Source: Paraescarpia echinospica (lineage: Eukaryota; Annelida; Polychaeta; Sabellida; Siboglinidae). From it: 64,000 nucleotides of DNA. Made by a program: the position numbers and the translations under genes. Positions 11,228-23,263 of this stretch are shown here, one piece after another. How positions within the stretch are numbered: position 1 is the stretch's first letter; every line of letters begins with the position of its first letter. The stretch lies in the NCBI GenBank assembly GCA_020002185.1, contig CM034537.1, positions 13,224,625 to 13,288,624 on the forward strand, written 5' to 3'. The notes under the pieces were generated by a model. It saw nothing but the letters and a program-made list of their open reading frames with translations. It searched no databases and was not told the DNA's origin.

Positions 11228-13167
11228 TTGTTCTCCACTCCCCTATATGTCTCTCTTTCTCTACTCCCCTATCTGTCACTCTTGTTCTCAACTTCCCTAT
11301 CTGTCATTCTTGTTCTTCACTTCCCTATCTGTCATTCTTGTTCTCAACTCCCCTATCTGTCTCTTTATGTTCACTCTCCTCTCCCCTTTCTGTCACTCTT
11401 TGTTAACTCCCCTATCTGGCATTCTTGTTCTTCACTCCCCTATTTGTTACTCTTGTTCTTAACTCCTCTATCTGTCACTCTAGTTCTCAACTCCACTATC
11501 TGTCACTCTTGTTCTCAACTGCCCTATCTGACATTCTTGTTCTTCACTCCCATTTCTGCCATTCTTGTTTTTCACTTCCCTATTTGTCATTTTTTTTCTC
11601 CACTACCCTATCTGTCAATCTTGTTCTCCACTCCCCTATATGTCTCTCTTGTTCTACTCCCCTATCTGCCACTATTGTTCTCCACCCCCTATCTGTCACT
11701 CTTGTTCTCCATTCCCCTATCTGTATGTCTTGTTCTCGTACTCCCCCATTTGTCTCTCGTGTTCTCTACTTCCTCATACTGTCTCTCTTGTTCTCCACTC
11801 TCCTAACTGTCACTCTTGTTCTCAATACCCCTATATGTCACTCTTGTTCTCTACTCCCCTATCTGTCACACTTTTACAACTCCCTTATTTGTCATTGTTC
11901 TTCACTCCTCTATATGTCACTCGTGTTCACCACTCCCCTATCTGTAACTCTTGTTCTCAACTCCCCTATCTGTCAGTCATGTTCTCAACTCCCATATATG
12001 TCTCTTGATCTCCACTCCCCTCTCCCCATTCTATCACTCTTTTTGTCAACTCCCTTATTTGTCATTCTTGTTCTTCACTTCCCTATCTGTCATTTTTGTT
12101 CTCCACTACCATAGCTGTCAATCCTTTTCTCCACTCCCCTATATGTCTCTCTTGCTCTACTCCCCTATCTGTCACTCTTGTTATCAACTCCCTTATCTGT
12201 CATTCTTGTGCCCAACTCCCCTATCTGTCTCTTGATGTTCACTCTTCTCTCCCCTTTCTCTCACTCTTTTTGTCAACTCCCCTATCTGGCATTCTTGTTC
12301 TTCAATCCCCTATTCATCACTCTTGTTCTCAGCTCCCCTGTCTGACATTCTTGTTCTTCACTCCCATTTCTGCCATTCTTGTTTTTCACTTCCCTATCTG
12401 GCATTTTTTTCTCCACTACCCTATCTGTCAATCTTGTTCTCCACTCCCCTATATGTCTCTCTTGCTTTACTCCCCTATCTGCCACTATTGTTCTCCACTC
12501 CTTATCTGTCACTTTTGTTCTCCACTCCCCTATATCTATGTCTTGTTCTCCGCTCTCCTAACTCTCACTGTCTCTTGTTCTCTACTCCCCTATCTGTCTC
12601 TCTTGTTCTCCACTCTCCCAACTGTCACTCTTGTTCTCAACTCCCCTATCTGTCACTCTTATTCTCTACTCCCCTTTCTGTCACTCTTGTTTCTTGTTCC
12701 CTATCTGTCACTCTTGTTCTCTACTCCCATATCTGTCAATGTTTCACCACTCCCCTATTTGTCATTATTGTTCTTCACTCCCCTATATGTCACTCTTGTT
12801 ATCAACTCCCCTATCTGTCATTCGTGTTCTCTACTCCCCTCTCCCCTATCTGTCACTCTTGTTCTCTACTCCCCTCTCCCCTATCTGTCACTCTTGTTCT
12901 CCACTCCTATCTCTCACTCTTGTTCTTCATTCCCCTATATGTCACTCTTGTTCTCAATTCCCCTATCTGACACTTGTTCTCCACTCCCCTATCTGTCATT
13001 CTTGTTCTCCACTCCCCTATCTGTCATTCTTGTTCTTCATTCCTCTATATGTCACTCTTGTTCTCAACTGCCCTATCTGTCACTCTTGTTCTCTGCTCCC
13101 CTATCCCCTATCTGTCACTATTGTTCTCCATTCTCCTATCTGTCACTCTTGTTCTCTACTCCCCTCA
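11228..13167. repeat. 28-bp pyrimidine-rich minisatellite with higher-order copies
   Basis: About 69 imperfect copies of a 28-bp unit containing CACTCTTGTTCTC, then AACTCCCCTATCTGT. The starts at 11281 and 11309 set the period. Some units carry a CTCTCCCC extension (near 11375, 12010, 12250, 12840 and 12875). A variant block at about 11361 recurs at about 12229, which is 868 bp or exactly 31 units away, so a large segment was duplicated as a block. Because 28 is not a multiple of 3, every plus-strand frame cycles through the same three peptides. That explains the overlapping ORFs of up to 370 codons. I do not regard them as genes. Confidence 0.95.
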
Positions 13168-13583
13168 ATCCTTCTTTATCATATTCTCCTCCTTCTGCCA
13201 TCTACTGAGTGCATCAGCTTTCTCCATTAGCTGTTCCCCTTCTGTTTGTTCCATGTATCCGGCCCCCATCAGAAACCATATCAGTTTCCTCATGAATACA
13301 CAACACATTCACAAAAAACAATGTTGTCTTAGAAACAACGTGACCGCAGACATAGCCTTGGGGTATAAGGTGAAGAAAGGGCATGATTATACTTGGTATG
13401 GTTAACTTGCTCGATTATGACACTGCCACATGATGGATTTATTGACACGTTCCGAGCTTTGGACCTTCTTTGGCCCTTGGCAGGATCATAATTTGCCACC
13501 TGCAAAGCATTGTGATCTGTAAGGGTGACAATGTCATCGTTTTTGGTATCTTTTTCAAAGAAATAGCTGTAGCCAGAATGATA

Positions 13584-13850
13584 GTTGGACACATTTGCCT
13601 AGTGGACAAAGCACCAGACTGTTGAACGAGGGGATGATGGTTTGATTCCACCTGCAACTATTTCAAAACTTGGGCAGTTTTGTTTAGCCTAAATTGCCTG
13701 TGTCTTTCGGAACGAACACTCAAATCCATTGGTCCCTTCTATTTGATGTCTAAGAGCCAGGGGAAGTAATAGATCCCATACAGGGGGTAAATGTATAACC
13801 TGTGGTGGATTCACACAGTGGAGATCTCTGTCTAATACACTGGATCTTGC
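13584..13850 (+). mobile_element. tRNA-derived SINE
   Basis: A pol III-type head is visible. TTGCCTAGTGG at 13595-13605 fits an A box. GGTTTGATTCC at 13639-13649 differs from the B box consensus GGTTCGANTCC at one base. The spacing is close to that of a tRNA. The 3' body includes TTGCCTGTGTCTTTCGGAAC and a GATCCCATA block, reminiscent of the core of tRNA-derived SINEs in invertebrates and fish. The tail runs into the 18-bp minisatellite at 13893. No target duplication was found. The head departs too far from a cloverleaf to be called a tRNA gene. Confidence 0.6.
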
Positions 13851-13892
13851 TCCCAGAGTATATACATATATAACTGTTTCTCAGTTGGGCAC

Positions 13893-15684
13893 GTGAGAGG
13901 TGTTGGGTATGTGAGAGGTGTTGGGTATGTGGGAGGTGTTGGGTATGTGAGAGGTGTTGGGTATGTGAGAGGTGTTGGGTATGTGAGAGGTGTTGGGTAT
14001 GTGGGAGGTGTTGGGTATGTGGGAGATGTTGGGTATGTGGGAGGTGTTGGGTATGTGAGAGGTGTTGGGTATGTGAGAGTTGTTGGGTATGTGAGAGGTG
14101 TTGGGTATGTGAGAGGTGTTGGGTATGTGAGAGGTGTTGGGTATGTGGGAGGTGTTGGGTATGTGGGAGGTGTTGGGTATGTGAGAGGTGTTGGGTATGT
14201 GAGAGGTGTTGGGTATGTGAGAGGTGTTGGGTATGTGAGAGGTGTTGGGTATGTGAGAGGTGTTGGGTATGTGGGAGGTGTTGGGTATGTGGGAGGTGTT
14301 GGGTATGTGGGAGGTGTTGGGTATGTCAGAGGTGTTGGGTATGTGAGAGTTGTTGGGTATGTGAGAGGTGTTGGGTATGTGAGAGGTGTTGGGTATGTGA
14401 GAGGTGTTGGGTATGTGGGAGGTGTTGGGTATGTGGGAGGTGTTGGGTATGTGAGAGGTGTTGGGTATGTGAGAGGTGTTGGGTATGTGAGAGGTGTTGG
14501 GTATGTGAGAAGTGTGAGGTATGTGAGAGGTGTTGGGTATGTGAGAGGTGTTGGGTATGTGGGAGGTGTTGGGTATGTGGGAGGTGTTGGGTATGTGAGA
14601 GGTGTTGAGTATGTGAGAGGTGTTGGGTATGTGAGAGGTGTTGGGTATGTGAGAGGTGTTGGGTATGTGAGAGGTGTTGGGTATGTGAGAGGTGTTGGGT
14701 ATGTGAGAGGTGTTGGGTATGTGGGAGGTGTTGGGTATGTGAGAGGTGTTGAGTATGTGAGAGGTGTTGGGTATGTGAGAGGTGTTGGGTATGTGGGAGG
14801 TGTTGGGTATGTGAGAGGTGTTGGGTATGTGGGAGGTGTTGGGTATGTGAGAAGTGTTGGGTGTTGGGTATGTGAGAGGTGTTGGGTATGTGAGAGGTGT
14901 TGGGTATGTGTGTTGGGTATGTGAGAGGTGTTGGGTATGTGAGAGGTGTTTGGTATGTGAGAGGTGTTGGGTATGTGAGAGGTGTTGGGTATGTGAGAGG
15001 TGTTGGGTATGTGGGAGGTGTTGGGTATGTGGGAGGTGTTGGGTATGTGAGAGGTGTTGGGTATGTGAGAGGTGTTGGGTATGTGAGAGGTGTTGGGTAT
15101 GTGAGAAGTGTGAGGTATGTGAGAGGTGTTGGGTATGTGAGAGGTGTTGGGTATGTGGGAGGTGTTGGGTATGTGGGAGGTGTTGGGTATGTGAGAGGTG
15201 TTGAGTATGTGAGAGGTGTTGGGTATGTGAGAGGTGTTGGGTATGTGAGAGGTGTTGGGTATGTGAGAGGTGTTGGGTATGTGAGAGGTGTTGGGTATGT
15301 GAGAGGTGTTGGGTATGTGGGAGGTGTTGGGTATGTGAGAGGTGTTAGGTATGTGAGAGGTGTTGGGTATGTGGGAGGTGTTGGGTATGTGAGAGGTGTT
15401 AGGTATGTGAGAGGTGTTGGGTATGTGAGAGGTGTTGGGTATGTGAGAGGTGTTGGGTATGTGAGAGGTGTTGGGTATGTGGGAGGTGTTGGGTATGTGG
15501 GAGGTCTTGAGTATGTGAGAGGTGTTAGGTATGTGAGAGGTGTTGGGTATGTGGGAGGTGTTGGGTATGTGAGAGGTGTTGGGTATGTGAGAGGTGTTGG
15601 GTATGTGAGGTGTTGGGTATGTGAGAGGTGTTGGGTATGTGAGAGGTGTTGGGTATGTGAGAGGTGTTGGGTATGTGAGAGGTG
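13893..15684. repeat. 18-bp G-rich minisatellite with higher-order structure
   Basis: About 99 copies of GTGAGAGGTGTTGGGTAT, with a common GTGGGAGG variant. The unit length divides by 3, so frames on both strands stay open for hundreds of codons (up to 666). This is an artefact of period and composition. Rare variants mark block duplications. GAGAGTTGTTGGG occurs at about 14076 and 14346, 270 bp or 15 units apart. AGTGTGAGGT occurs at 14511 and 15107, 596 bp apart, with the offset caused by irregular units around 14855-14920. The plus strand is rich in GG and GGG steps. Confidence 0.97.
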
Positions 15685-17939
15685 CAGAGCAGGCAATGTT
15701 TATTACAATAATGTTGTTGCTGACTCCGTATAGAGGTCTACCGAAGCATACGGATGTTACCCAGAAAGAAGGTGATTTACTAGCAATGGCTTCAAGGTGG
15801 AAATCGTGGCATGCATTAATGAAAGAAATCAAGTAGTATTCGTCGTATTTGGCAAAGATCTACAAACACCACACATGCTGATCTGCAGTGATTTATGGCC
15901 AATTCATCACTCCTCTTGCTTGGCATCCTTCTGTTTAATTCTAATTAATCCTTTTTTAACGACACACCATTCCCAAGAGCACACTCAGAGATCATGTGCA
16001 TGAATATGTGAATCATAACAGTTTTTGGATTAGTATCCTACGCGAAATCCTGTGAAAGGTTTGCTGATCAATTACGAATGGCAGGTTTGATATGTTCGCT
16101 TAAGCCTTTACGGACTTATATTTCACAGGATTGGCTTATATTTCCATCCCTCCGAGACATTAAGTTTCTTTCGCCATTATTCCCATGGTGTAATATCATC
16201 TAAAAGAAAAAAAACCTGTTAACTTGAAACTCGGGTGGCTTAAAACATTCACCAGCGCATCTGATTTATCTTCTCCAACATGCGTGTATTCGCTGTGATA
16301 TAATTTGAGGCCTGCATGGCTGTTAGGCAGGCACATTGGCTTAATTGAAGCTCTGCCTGAATTAAATGAGGTGTTGCCAGGTTTTTGCAAGATGTTTTGT
16401 GACAATGACAGAAATGGAGTGCCATCTTGCCTCGATGGCAGCAGCTCAATCTGACAGATATGGCACAACATGACACTCTGCGTACTCATGATATTTCCTG
16501 AATTGTTTTTGCTGAAATGTGTAGACGTTGAAGAAAATCTAAAGAAGAAATCTTGGGTTATCTGAGGATTTAGCATTACTATAAGTAATTATTTTCCCAA
16601 GTTTGGTGTATGATGTGTACATGTAAAAGTACAGTTTATATGTTATTGCATAGTTAATTTAATTTTAATTGATAAAATTAGTATAAAAAAATCTGAAATT
16701 GAAATTGAAAGTCACAGGGACATGGAAATAATGTTGTTCTCGTCTTGATTCCCTGTCATTAGGGGTGAGGCTGGCCTTGAACAGAGCACCTTTCCTTTGA
16801 GTTTACATGATATGATTTCGTCTCCCATCACACCTTCAACTTTCCTCCAAGCATTTTCATAAACAGATTGTGTGTTTGTTGTATCAAACATACTCTGTTC
16901 CCAGTAAATGGTGAGATGTAAACAGCGGACACATTTGTAAATTTAATAGATGTTAACAAATATACAGGGTGTATATGTTAATTTACCCAATAATTAACAT
17001 ACTGATGTTTATCAGCTTGGCTGGCAAATGTCTTAAGGAAGTGAAGTATGCACTCGTGGAATCTAACCGTATATTCCTGTTTAGTTTTCAGTGGTTGTTA
17101 TGAGCAGTGACATAATCAACCTATCATAACGTTATCTACAATAAAAATCTTGTTCATTTATAAATGTGTCTTGTGCAGAGACCAGCACACATATTGCCCC
17201 ATTCACATGCCTGACACCTCAGTCAGTTATCAAACACAAATGGGGCAGTTGTGATAACAATAACTACAACACTGTCTAGCTTGTTATCTGCATGTTATCT
17301 CTACTGAGCCTGTTATTAATTTGCCACATTGAATGGATTAAATTGTAGATGCTTTTCACATCTAGTGTGATATGAAATAATTGTGAAATTCCATTTATAC
17401 TTTCCATTCTGGTACCAAACAAACCAGTCCTGTGTAGAGGCAAATACTGTGTCAAGTGTTCACATGCTAGTGAAAGGGGAACAAGCAGGTATATACATTT
17501 AACATGTCAAAACTTTTTTTGCTTATCAATCATGTATATTTATATACTGGTAGCATCAACTGCTCATAGGTAGGTGCTTTCCAAGTTCATTTAGTTAAAA
17601 AGTCCTACACATATATGGACTACATAGTACAGTGTACATATTGAAATAATAATACAATTACCTCTCAAAATTAATGTAACAAAATCCAGAATCAATGTAC
17701 ACTGTACATGTTTAAAGTCCTATGAGATACAAAGTCCATTCAAGCAAATTAAAACCTCTCTGAAATGTTGAAAACATTAAAACTTGAGAGCTAATTTAAT
17801 GTAGAATGCCTGACTAACAATTGACTGGTATGTATTCAGCTGTTTCTTGAAGGCATCAGTTGAGGGAGTCTGGAGAAGTACTGGCAGATTGTACCATAAC
17901 GCTTAGTGCATTCTGTCATATCTAACTATAATAGAGCTA

Positions 17940-17990
17940 GCGTGTATATAAATATATATATATATATGTGTGTGTGTTTGTTAACATTTT
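17940..17990. repeat. AT/GT dinucleotide tract
   Basis: TATATATATATATATATG followed by GTGTGTGTG. A short compound microsatellite. Confidence 0.8.
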
Positions 17991-20672
17991 CCACCTAGAA
18001 GGTTTGAATCTCGGATGCCAAGCTTTCAGGGATTAATCTACAACTTTTTGGAAGAAAAGTAACAGCGTTATTTTTTTCCAAATTCACTGTTTATGCTATA
18101 AAAAAAATCATTTATCAATACTTTGGTAAACCGTCTTCAGCATCTGCGTGTATGTAGCGCCATCTGGGGTGATGTTTTGCAAGTGAAATTAATTCTTGGG
18201 GTATTCTTTTAAAATGAATTTCTTCATTCCCTGCCTCTCCCTTGCCGGGTGGGGGGGTATCCACGTCACTCAGTAGCTTCTTCTGCTTTTCTCGTTATTT
18301 CTGTCCATCTGTCTGTTGTCTTCTATTGATGGCTATTCACACCTGCCCTCATAAGGTCTCTTTTCAAGTTGTCATTCCATCTCATGTTTGGTCTTCCTCT
18401 TTGTCGTTTAATATGGACATTTAAGATTATTATTTTAGATTATTTCCGCCATTTTAATTCCACAGCTGACGTGACGTGACAATTTTTACATTCGTAATTT
18501 CCAATGATTTTTGCTGTACAGTTTTGTTTGTTCATTCTACACACAAACCTTTCCCGTTGAAGGGCTCTATTAGACTTAATAAAACAATTGTGGCAGGTGC
18601 AACCAAATTCAAGGAAATAAGATTGATTATTAAAAATCATAGTTTTTGTTATTACCCTGGAAAGTTGGCTGTCTCCAGACCCTGTCAGATTCATTATTAG
18701 TACTGAAACTAGCTTGACACATGCACAGTTTCTTCAGGACCCGATAATCTCTGATAATATAGATTTGGATAATTGTGACATTGACATCTAATGTCTCTTG
18801 TAATGTGTCATTCATAATATCCACATAATGTAATTGCTAATCGTGGAAATTGACAGGAATTTCTGGAAATTTCTCAGCACAAATATGAATATGAATTGTT
18901 CTCTATGGAAGCCATTGTCAGTATGGTGATACAAAGGTGTATGGTGGCCGAGGGCCAAAGAATGTCCACTACTCAGAAAGGGTCAGTCAGTCCATCATAA
19001 CTACCCAGTGGCGGGGGTCATAATCAAACATGTCAACCAAAGTGGGTGAGCCCATTCTGTACCTTATCCCTTTAAGCGATGTCTGTCGCAACAGTGTCCA
19101 AATGCAACATTGTTTTTTATGAATGCATAATTTTTACTCCCTTCAAAGAAATTCCATGAATTAATATGCATATTAGGAAAATGTGTTCTTTTACAGCTAA
19201 ATAGTACGTTCAAAGTAAACTTACACCTGAAACCATAAATGTATTGTTTTAATAGCTTAGGTATAATGTGGAAAAAGTGGCATGGGCTTAACATTATGAA
19301 GAAAACAATGCAATGGTATCTAACTGCAAAACAATATCACTAGCACAAATAAAGCTATAATCTAATTGTTGTTTGTGTAGTGTGCATTAGAATTAAGTCT
19401 GACAAAATTTCCCATAATTATGTGATATTGCATTTGCTTGTAATGTATGATTAATAATGGTTATCATATATCTGATTGATGCCTTAATTGACTAATTTAT
19501 TTGGGAACAAACCCATGCTCATACATCAGCATAATAGTACCATAACTAAGTTATTTAATATGTAACTATTTTGGGGCTGTCAATTTAATACACTTTCAAA
19601 ATTGTTTACATATTATTTACTACTTATGAACACGTAAATATCTTTAATCTTGACTTGTCTGAGATAAGTAGTTTTAAATTGTTTGTACCAACTCAAGTCG
19701 GGCCTGGCGGACACGCAGTAGTTAAACTCTTATAGAACGTTCTTGACCAGTCAACAAGAAAATACGCTCCGTATAATCACACCGACTCATGATTACATGT
19801 TCTGGTTGACCGGCCAAGCGGAACCACTAATCAAAGGTCAGAATGGTGGATTCTCGCGGAAGGCGATATTTAATTTACACGAATAAATCTGCCACGATGT
19901 GTGCATGTCTTTACACTTGGCAGCAATTCAGGCAGAGGTTTTCAAAGGCAGGTTTTTCTATTTTAAGTGCTAAACCAAGCAGGTGCTGCAGGTTGCATTA
20001 ATGAAACTCTGTGACTTCATGAAAGACATCCACATTAGGAATGTCCATCTGAAAGTGACCATTCACTGTCCCTTGAAGTAAAGCTGTTTGCCTAGTGAAT
20101 GTCATGGTTTTATTACTTATATGTGCCACATCTGCTAGCAAGATTTGATACAGGTTTCCTTAGGGATTATCTCAAAATATCGATGATGGATGGACACTAC
20201 ACTAAATTGGTTTGATTTGGAGATTCTGGAGAAATACTTATCTGCTGTTTTGTTTGGTGTCGTTTAATTTTCAACGATGCATTTTTTTCTTCAAAAATCT
20301 TTATTTTTCAATCACAGTTCATAAGTGTGGTGATATTTAGTTGCTGCAGGTAGTAGTTTTGTATTATGACTTTGTCATATCAGCTGTAGCCCATGGGAGC
20401 TGTACAATTATTCATTCACCTGTTGTTTCTAGTCCTCGTTGTTTCCCTTGTTATTTGCAAGCCTACATCTGTCCATTGTTTGACATTGTTAATTCACGCA
20501 CTTTGCCTTTGTCCACATTTGTTCTTTCTTCATTTTAAGTGCTTTCAGCTGACGAAAAACACTTTAAGGGACTATATAAATTATACTTGTATAATTTCAC
20601 AAAGTGCTAAAATACAGGGGGATTTTGGATCATAAACATAGCATGTCTAACACCATGTAATAGTAGGAGGGG

Positions 20673-20730
20673 GTAGGGGGTTGAAAGGAGGTAAGGGGTT
20701 GAAAGGAAGTAGGGAGTTGAAAGGAGGTAG
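20673..20730. repeat. 18-bp purine-rich repeat, 3.2 copies
   Basis: Copies of GTAGGGGGTTGAAAGGAG start at 20673, 20691 and 20709, followed by GTAG. Each copy differs by one to three bases. Confidence 0.85.
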
Positions 20731-21333
20731 TAACCCGTGCTAAACATATAACATCTTTGACTTTTCATCCCTATGGCTGTGGCTTTATCAGTCATACTTC
20801 AATAATTGTCTTAACTTTAGCTGTGTCTGTCTCGTTACCTGCTGTTATAGCCAGGCAAAACCAGGAGAGGCTAAATGACAAACTTTTGTGCAGTGGAATC
20901 TGGCTAATCTGGAGGTTTTGGCATCTAGACATGATTTTAGTGGAATGGAATTTCCGATGTACACTAATAATACACAGTCCGAAGGTGAATACCCTCTGCG
21001 TAATATACAGTCCTTCAATACACAATGTGTTATATGTATTAGGGTTGGGAATGCTGTACACCTTTTTAATGTTTGAAAAGGTAATTCATTCTGTTACCCA
21101 TAAAATAAGGAAATATTCAGCAGCAGATTGTATGTAACCAATGTTAGATAGGTATTGGTGATTAAGCAGAAACAATAAGAAAATGTGAATTGCATTCGTG
21201 TGGTAACTCAGTTGAATGTCGTTCTGCCCCACAAGAAGTGTTTACTGCCAGGTGAACACATGAAGTCGACTGCATCATAAAATACTGTGGCCTTGGAGCA
21301 GATCATCCTTTTGCTCTTAATTCACATCAGGGC

Positions 21334-21335
<2 letters not shown>

Positions 21336-21411
<76 letters not shown>
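21336..21411. repeat. (TG)38 microsatellite
   Basis: An uninterrupted TG dinucleotide run of 76 bp, probably polymorphic in length. Confidence 0.98.
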
Positions 21412-21414
<3 letters not shown>

Positions 21415-22112
21415 TAGGAAGATGTATGCATGCTCTATGTCTGTTTACTGTTTTATGAACAAGGAATATTGGCAAAAAAATGCATTGTCTGTGTCAATAT
21501 GGTTCGTTAATCCTACACGCGATATCGTCTTAGTGCCAATACGTCTCCTACCGCTTATCCGTCAAGACGCAATATGAATGTCTTTCAAATATATCACGAC
21601 AGCATATCGCATATCAACACGACTTCAAAGTAAAAACCAACTTAGACAAATTAGCTTTTCTGTCTGTATGATTCAGTCAATTGTGTGCGATCTTGTGGCG
21701 CTACTGATTGAGGAATTATGTGATGTTTTCATATTTGAAACAATCATGATGAATGATGTCATTACAATGATGTATCCTGATTAGCCCATTGTGCCGAATA
21801 TAGCAACTGTCATATTCATCACCGTTTTCAATACAGCCAGAGTGGCTTTATTCATTGTGAGAATTGTTCTGTTGATCGAAAATATTAACCATTAGTTCCA
21901 CTATGATAGCTTTACTAATTTTGGAAAAGAATCCTGCTTTCTGACATAATATCTTGATGTGATGGCTAAGTGTCATACTCATAGGAAAGCTTAAAACAAT
22001 AACGGTGTCTCACAAAATCGTCTAGATGTGCATTTTTAGACGAACAACTGAAGCATCACCAAAATCTCCAACTGCATGCAGTTTCTTCTTGACACCTGTA
22101 CCCTCCTTGATG

Positions 22113-22332
22113 CTCACCAAAAACCTCCAATGGCATCCTCCCTAGAAGATCACCAAAATCCTCCAACTGCATCCTCCATAGAGGATCACCAAAAACCTCT
22201 AATTGCATCCTCCCTAGAGGATCACCAAAAACCTCCAACTGCATCCTCCCTAGAGGATCACCAAAAACCTCCAATAGCATCCTCCCTAGAGGATCACCAA
22301 AAACCTCTAATTGCATCCACATTGAGGCTAAC
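22113..22332. repeat. 36-bp minisatellite
   Basis: Six copies of a 36-bp unit containing ATCACCAAAAACCTCC and GCATCCTCCCTAGAGG. Unit starts at 22113, 22149, 22185, 22221, 22257 and 22293 are exactly 36 apart. A partial related unit lies at 22055. The unit is 12 codons long, so both strands show short periodic ORFs of 92-114 codons, which I treat as artefacts. Confidence 0.93.
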
Positions 22333-23104
22333 AAAAACCCTCCAACTCATCTGTTCAGGTGGAATTTTTTCCCCTTGGGGTGGGGGACTACGGGCCTGCA
22401 AGTCAGTATCTCAATTATGATCATAATAATAGAACTCTTTGACATATCCCTGTGCTTATTTGTCCCTCTCACTGGCAGCATTTTTGTTGTCTCATATGGT
22501 GGTCCACATGACAAGTGAAGAGCAAAATTAACAAATAAAAATTATTTTTTCAGGTGACTTGAATTAAAGATGTACCTAGGTCATACTGACCCCACACTGT
22601 CCTCCAGGATGTTACACTTCTTTTTCGGGCCCTATTTGCTACGTATTGCTCTGTTTCACCAATGAAAATTGAATACAAATTTTGTTCTGGTTTTCTCTCC
22701 CTCTTCAACCAGTGGTCTTGCTCTGTTTCACTCAAATTTTAAAATCTTACTTGGCAAACGAACCCAAACTATCAGTCTTCTACATCTGATAACATATGTG
22801 ATGGATTCAGCTGTGAATGTGGCATCATCTGCACATTCCAGGTACTGGACATAACTGGAAATACAGATTTTAAACTTGTCCTTTTTACATTTTCTACTGA
22901 CAATTTAACATTCTTACATATTTGTATTCAGCCAGTTATATTTCCATTAGTGTTGTTACCCTAATACATACTTATAATGTTGTTGCCTCCTGTTGGTTGT
23001 CATATCTAACCATGTGAAATTGAATAGACCATAGATGTGCATTTGAATTTTGACATGATTCAGAGTACATATTTCAGGTTATGTTTAATTTAATGATCGA
23101 ATTG

Positions 23105-23204
23105 TCCCTCCTTGCAGATGTTCTGTAATTTGTGTTTAATGAATGCTCCCTCCTTGCAGATGTTCTGTAATTTGTGTTTAATGAATTCTCCCTCCTTGCA
23201 GATG
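23105..23204 (+). repeat. 42-bp tandem triplication of a 3' splice site
   Basis: TCCCTCCTTGCAGATG occurs at 23105, 23147 and 23189, exactly 42 bp apart. The first two copies are followed by the same 26 bp and the third runs into the exon. Each copy presents a polypyrimidine tract and a CAG, with AG at 23116-23117, 23158-23159 and 23200-23201. Use of either upstream AG would add 42 or 84 nt, which keeps the frame, but the added sequence reads GAT GTT CTG TAA from the phase-1 junction and so stops at once. Confidence 0.9.
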
Positions 23205-23263
23205 CTCTGGACACTAGCACGGATATAATCATAGCAGATGAAGATGCTGGCATAATAGCATTG
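23202..23263 (+). CDS. exon, cytoplasmic part of the transmembrane protein
   Basis: A 62-bp internal exon. The acceptor is CTCCCTCCTTGCAG and the donor is GTAAGT at 23264. Joined to the phase-1 end of the exon at 6441-6597 it gives exactly 21 codons, with no stop, reading DALDTSTDIIIADEDAGII then AL, and ending at phase 0. The peptide is acidic and would follow the RRR stop-transfer cluster by about 15 residues on the cytoplasmic side. The agreement of splice sites, phase and open frame supports the pairing. No later exon of the gene is recognisable in the window. The family is unknown. Confidence 0.65.

Larger units (their letters stand above)
6598..23201 (+). other. 16.6-kb intron between the two host exons
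   Basis: This is inferred to be one intron because the flanking exons are phase-compatible (phase 1 donor, phase 1 acceptor) and I see no coding exon between them. It starts GTGAGT and ends with the polypyrimidine tract and TTGCAG at 23201. It contains a hAT-like element, several minisatellites, a SINE and a (TG)38 tract, listed separately. The pieces at 6598-6954, 8505-9440, 10190-10480, 13170-13583, 15690-17940, 17990-20670, 20735-21335 and 21415-22112 hold nothing else I can name. Confidence 0.6.

Noticed and set aside
11219..13208. Several long overlapping plus-strand ORFs (up to 370 codons)
   Set aside because: They are translations of the 28-bp minisatellite in different frames, with the same peptide cycle in each and no splice or start context.
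13584..13656. A functional tRNA gene
   Set aside because: A and B boxes are present, but I could not fold a proper acceptor stem and anticodon arm. The downstream body fits a SINE.
13893..15684. Telomere-like repeat (TTGGGT steps)
   Set aside because: The period is 18 bp and the sequence does not match TTAGGG or known telomere units. It lies inside an intron.
13832..15832. A 666-codon minus-strand ORF and matching plus-strand ORFs
   Set aside because: The 18-bp repeat unit is a multiple of 3 and has no stop codon in several frames. The peptides are pure repeats (YPTPLT and GYVRGV types).
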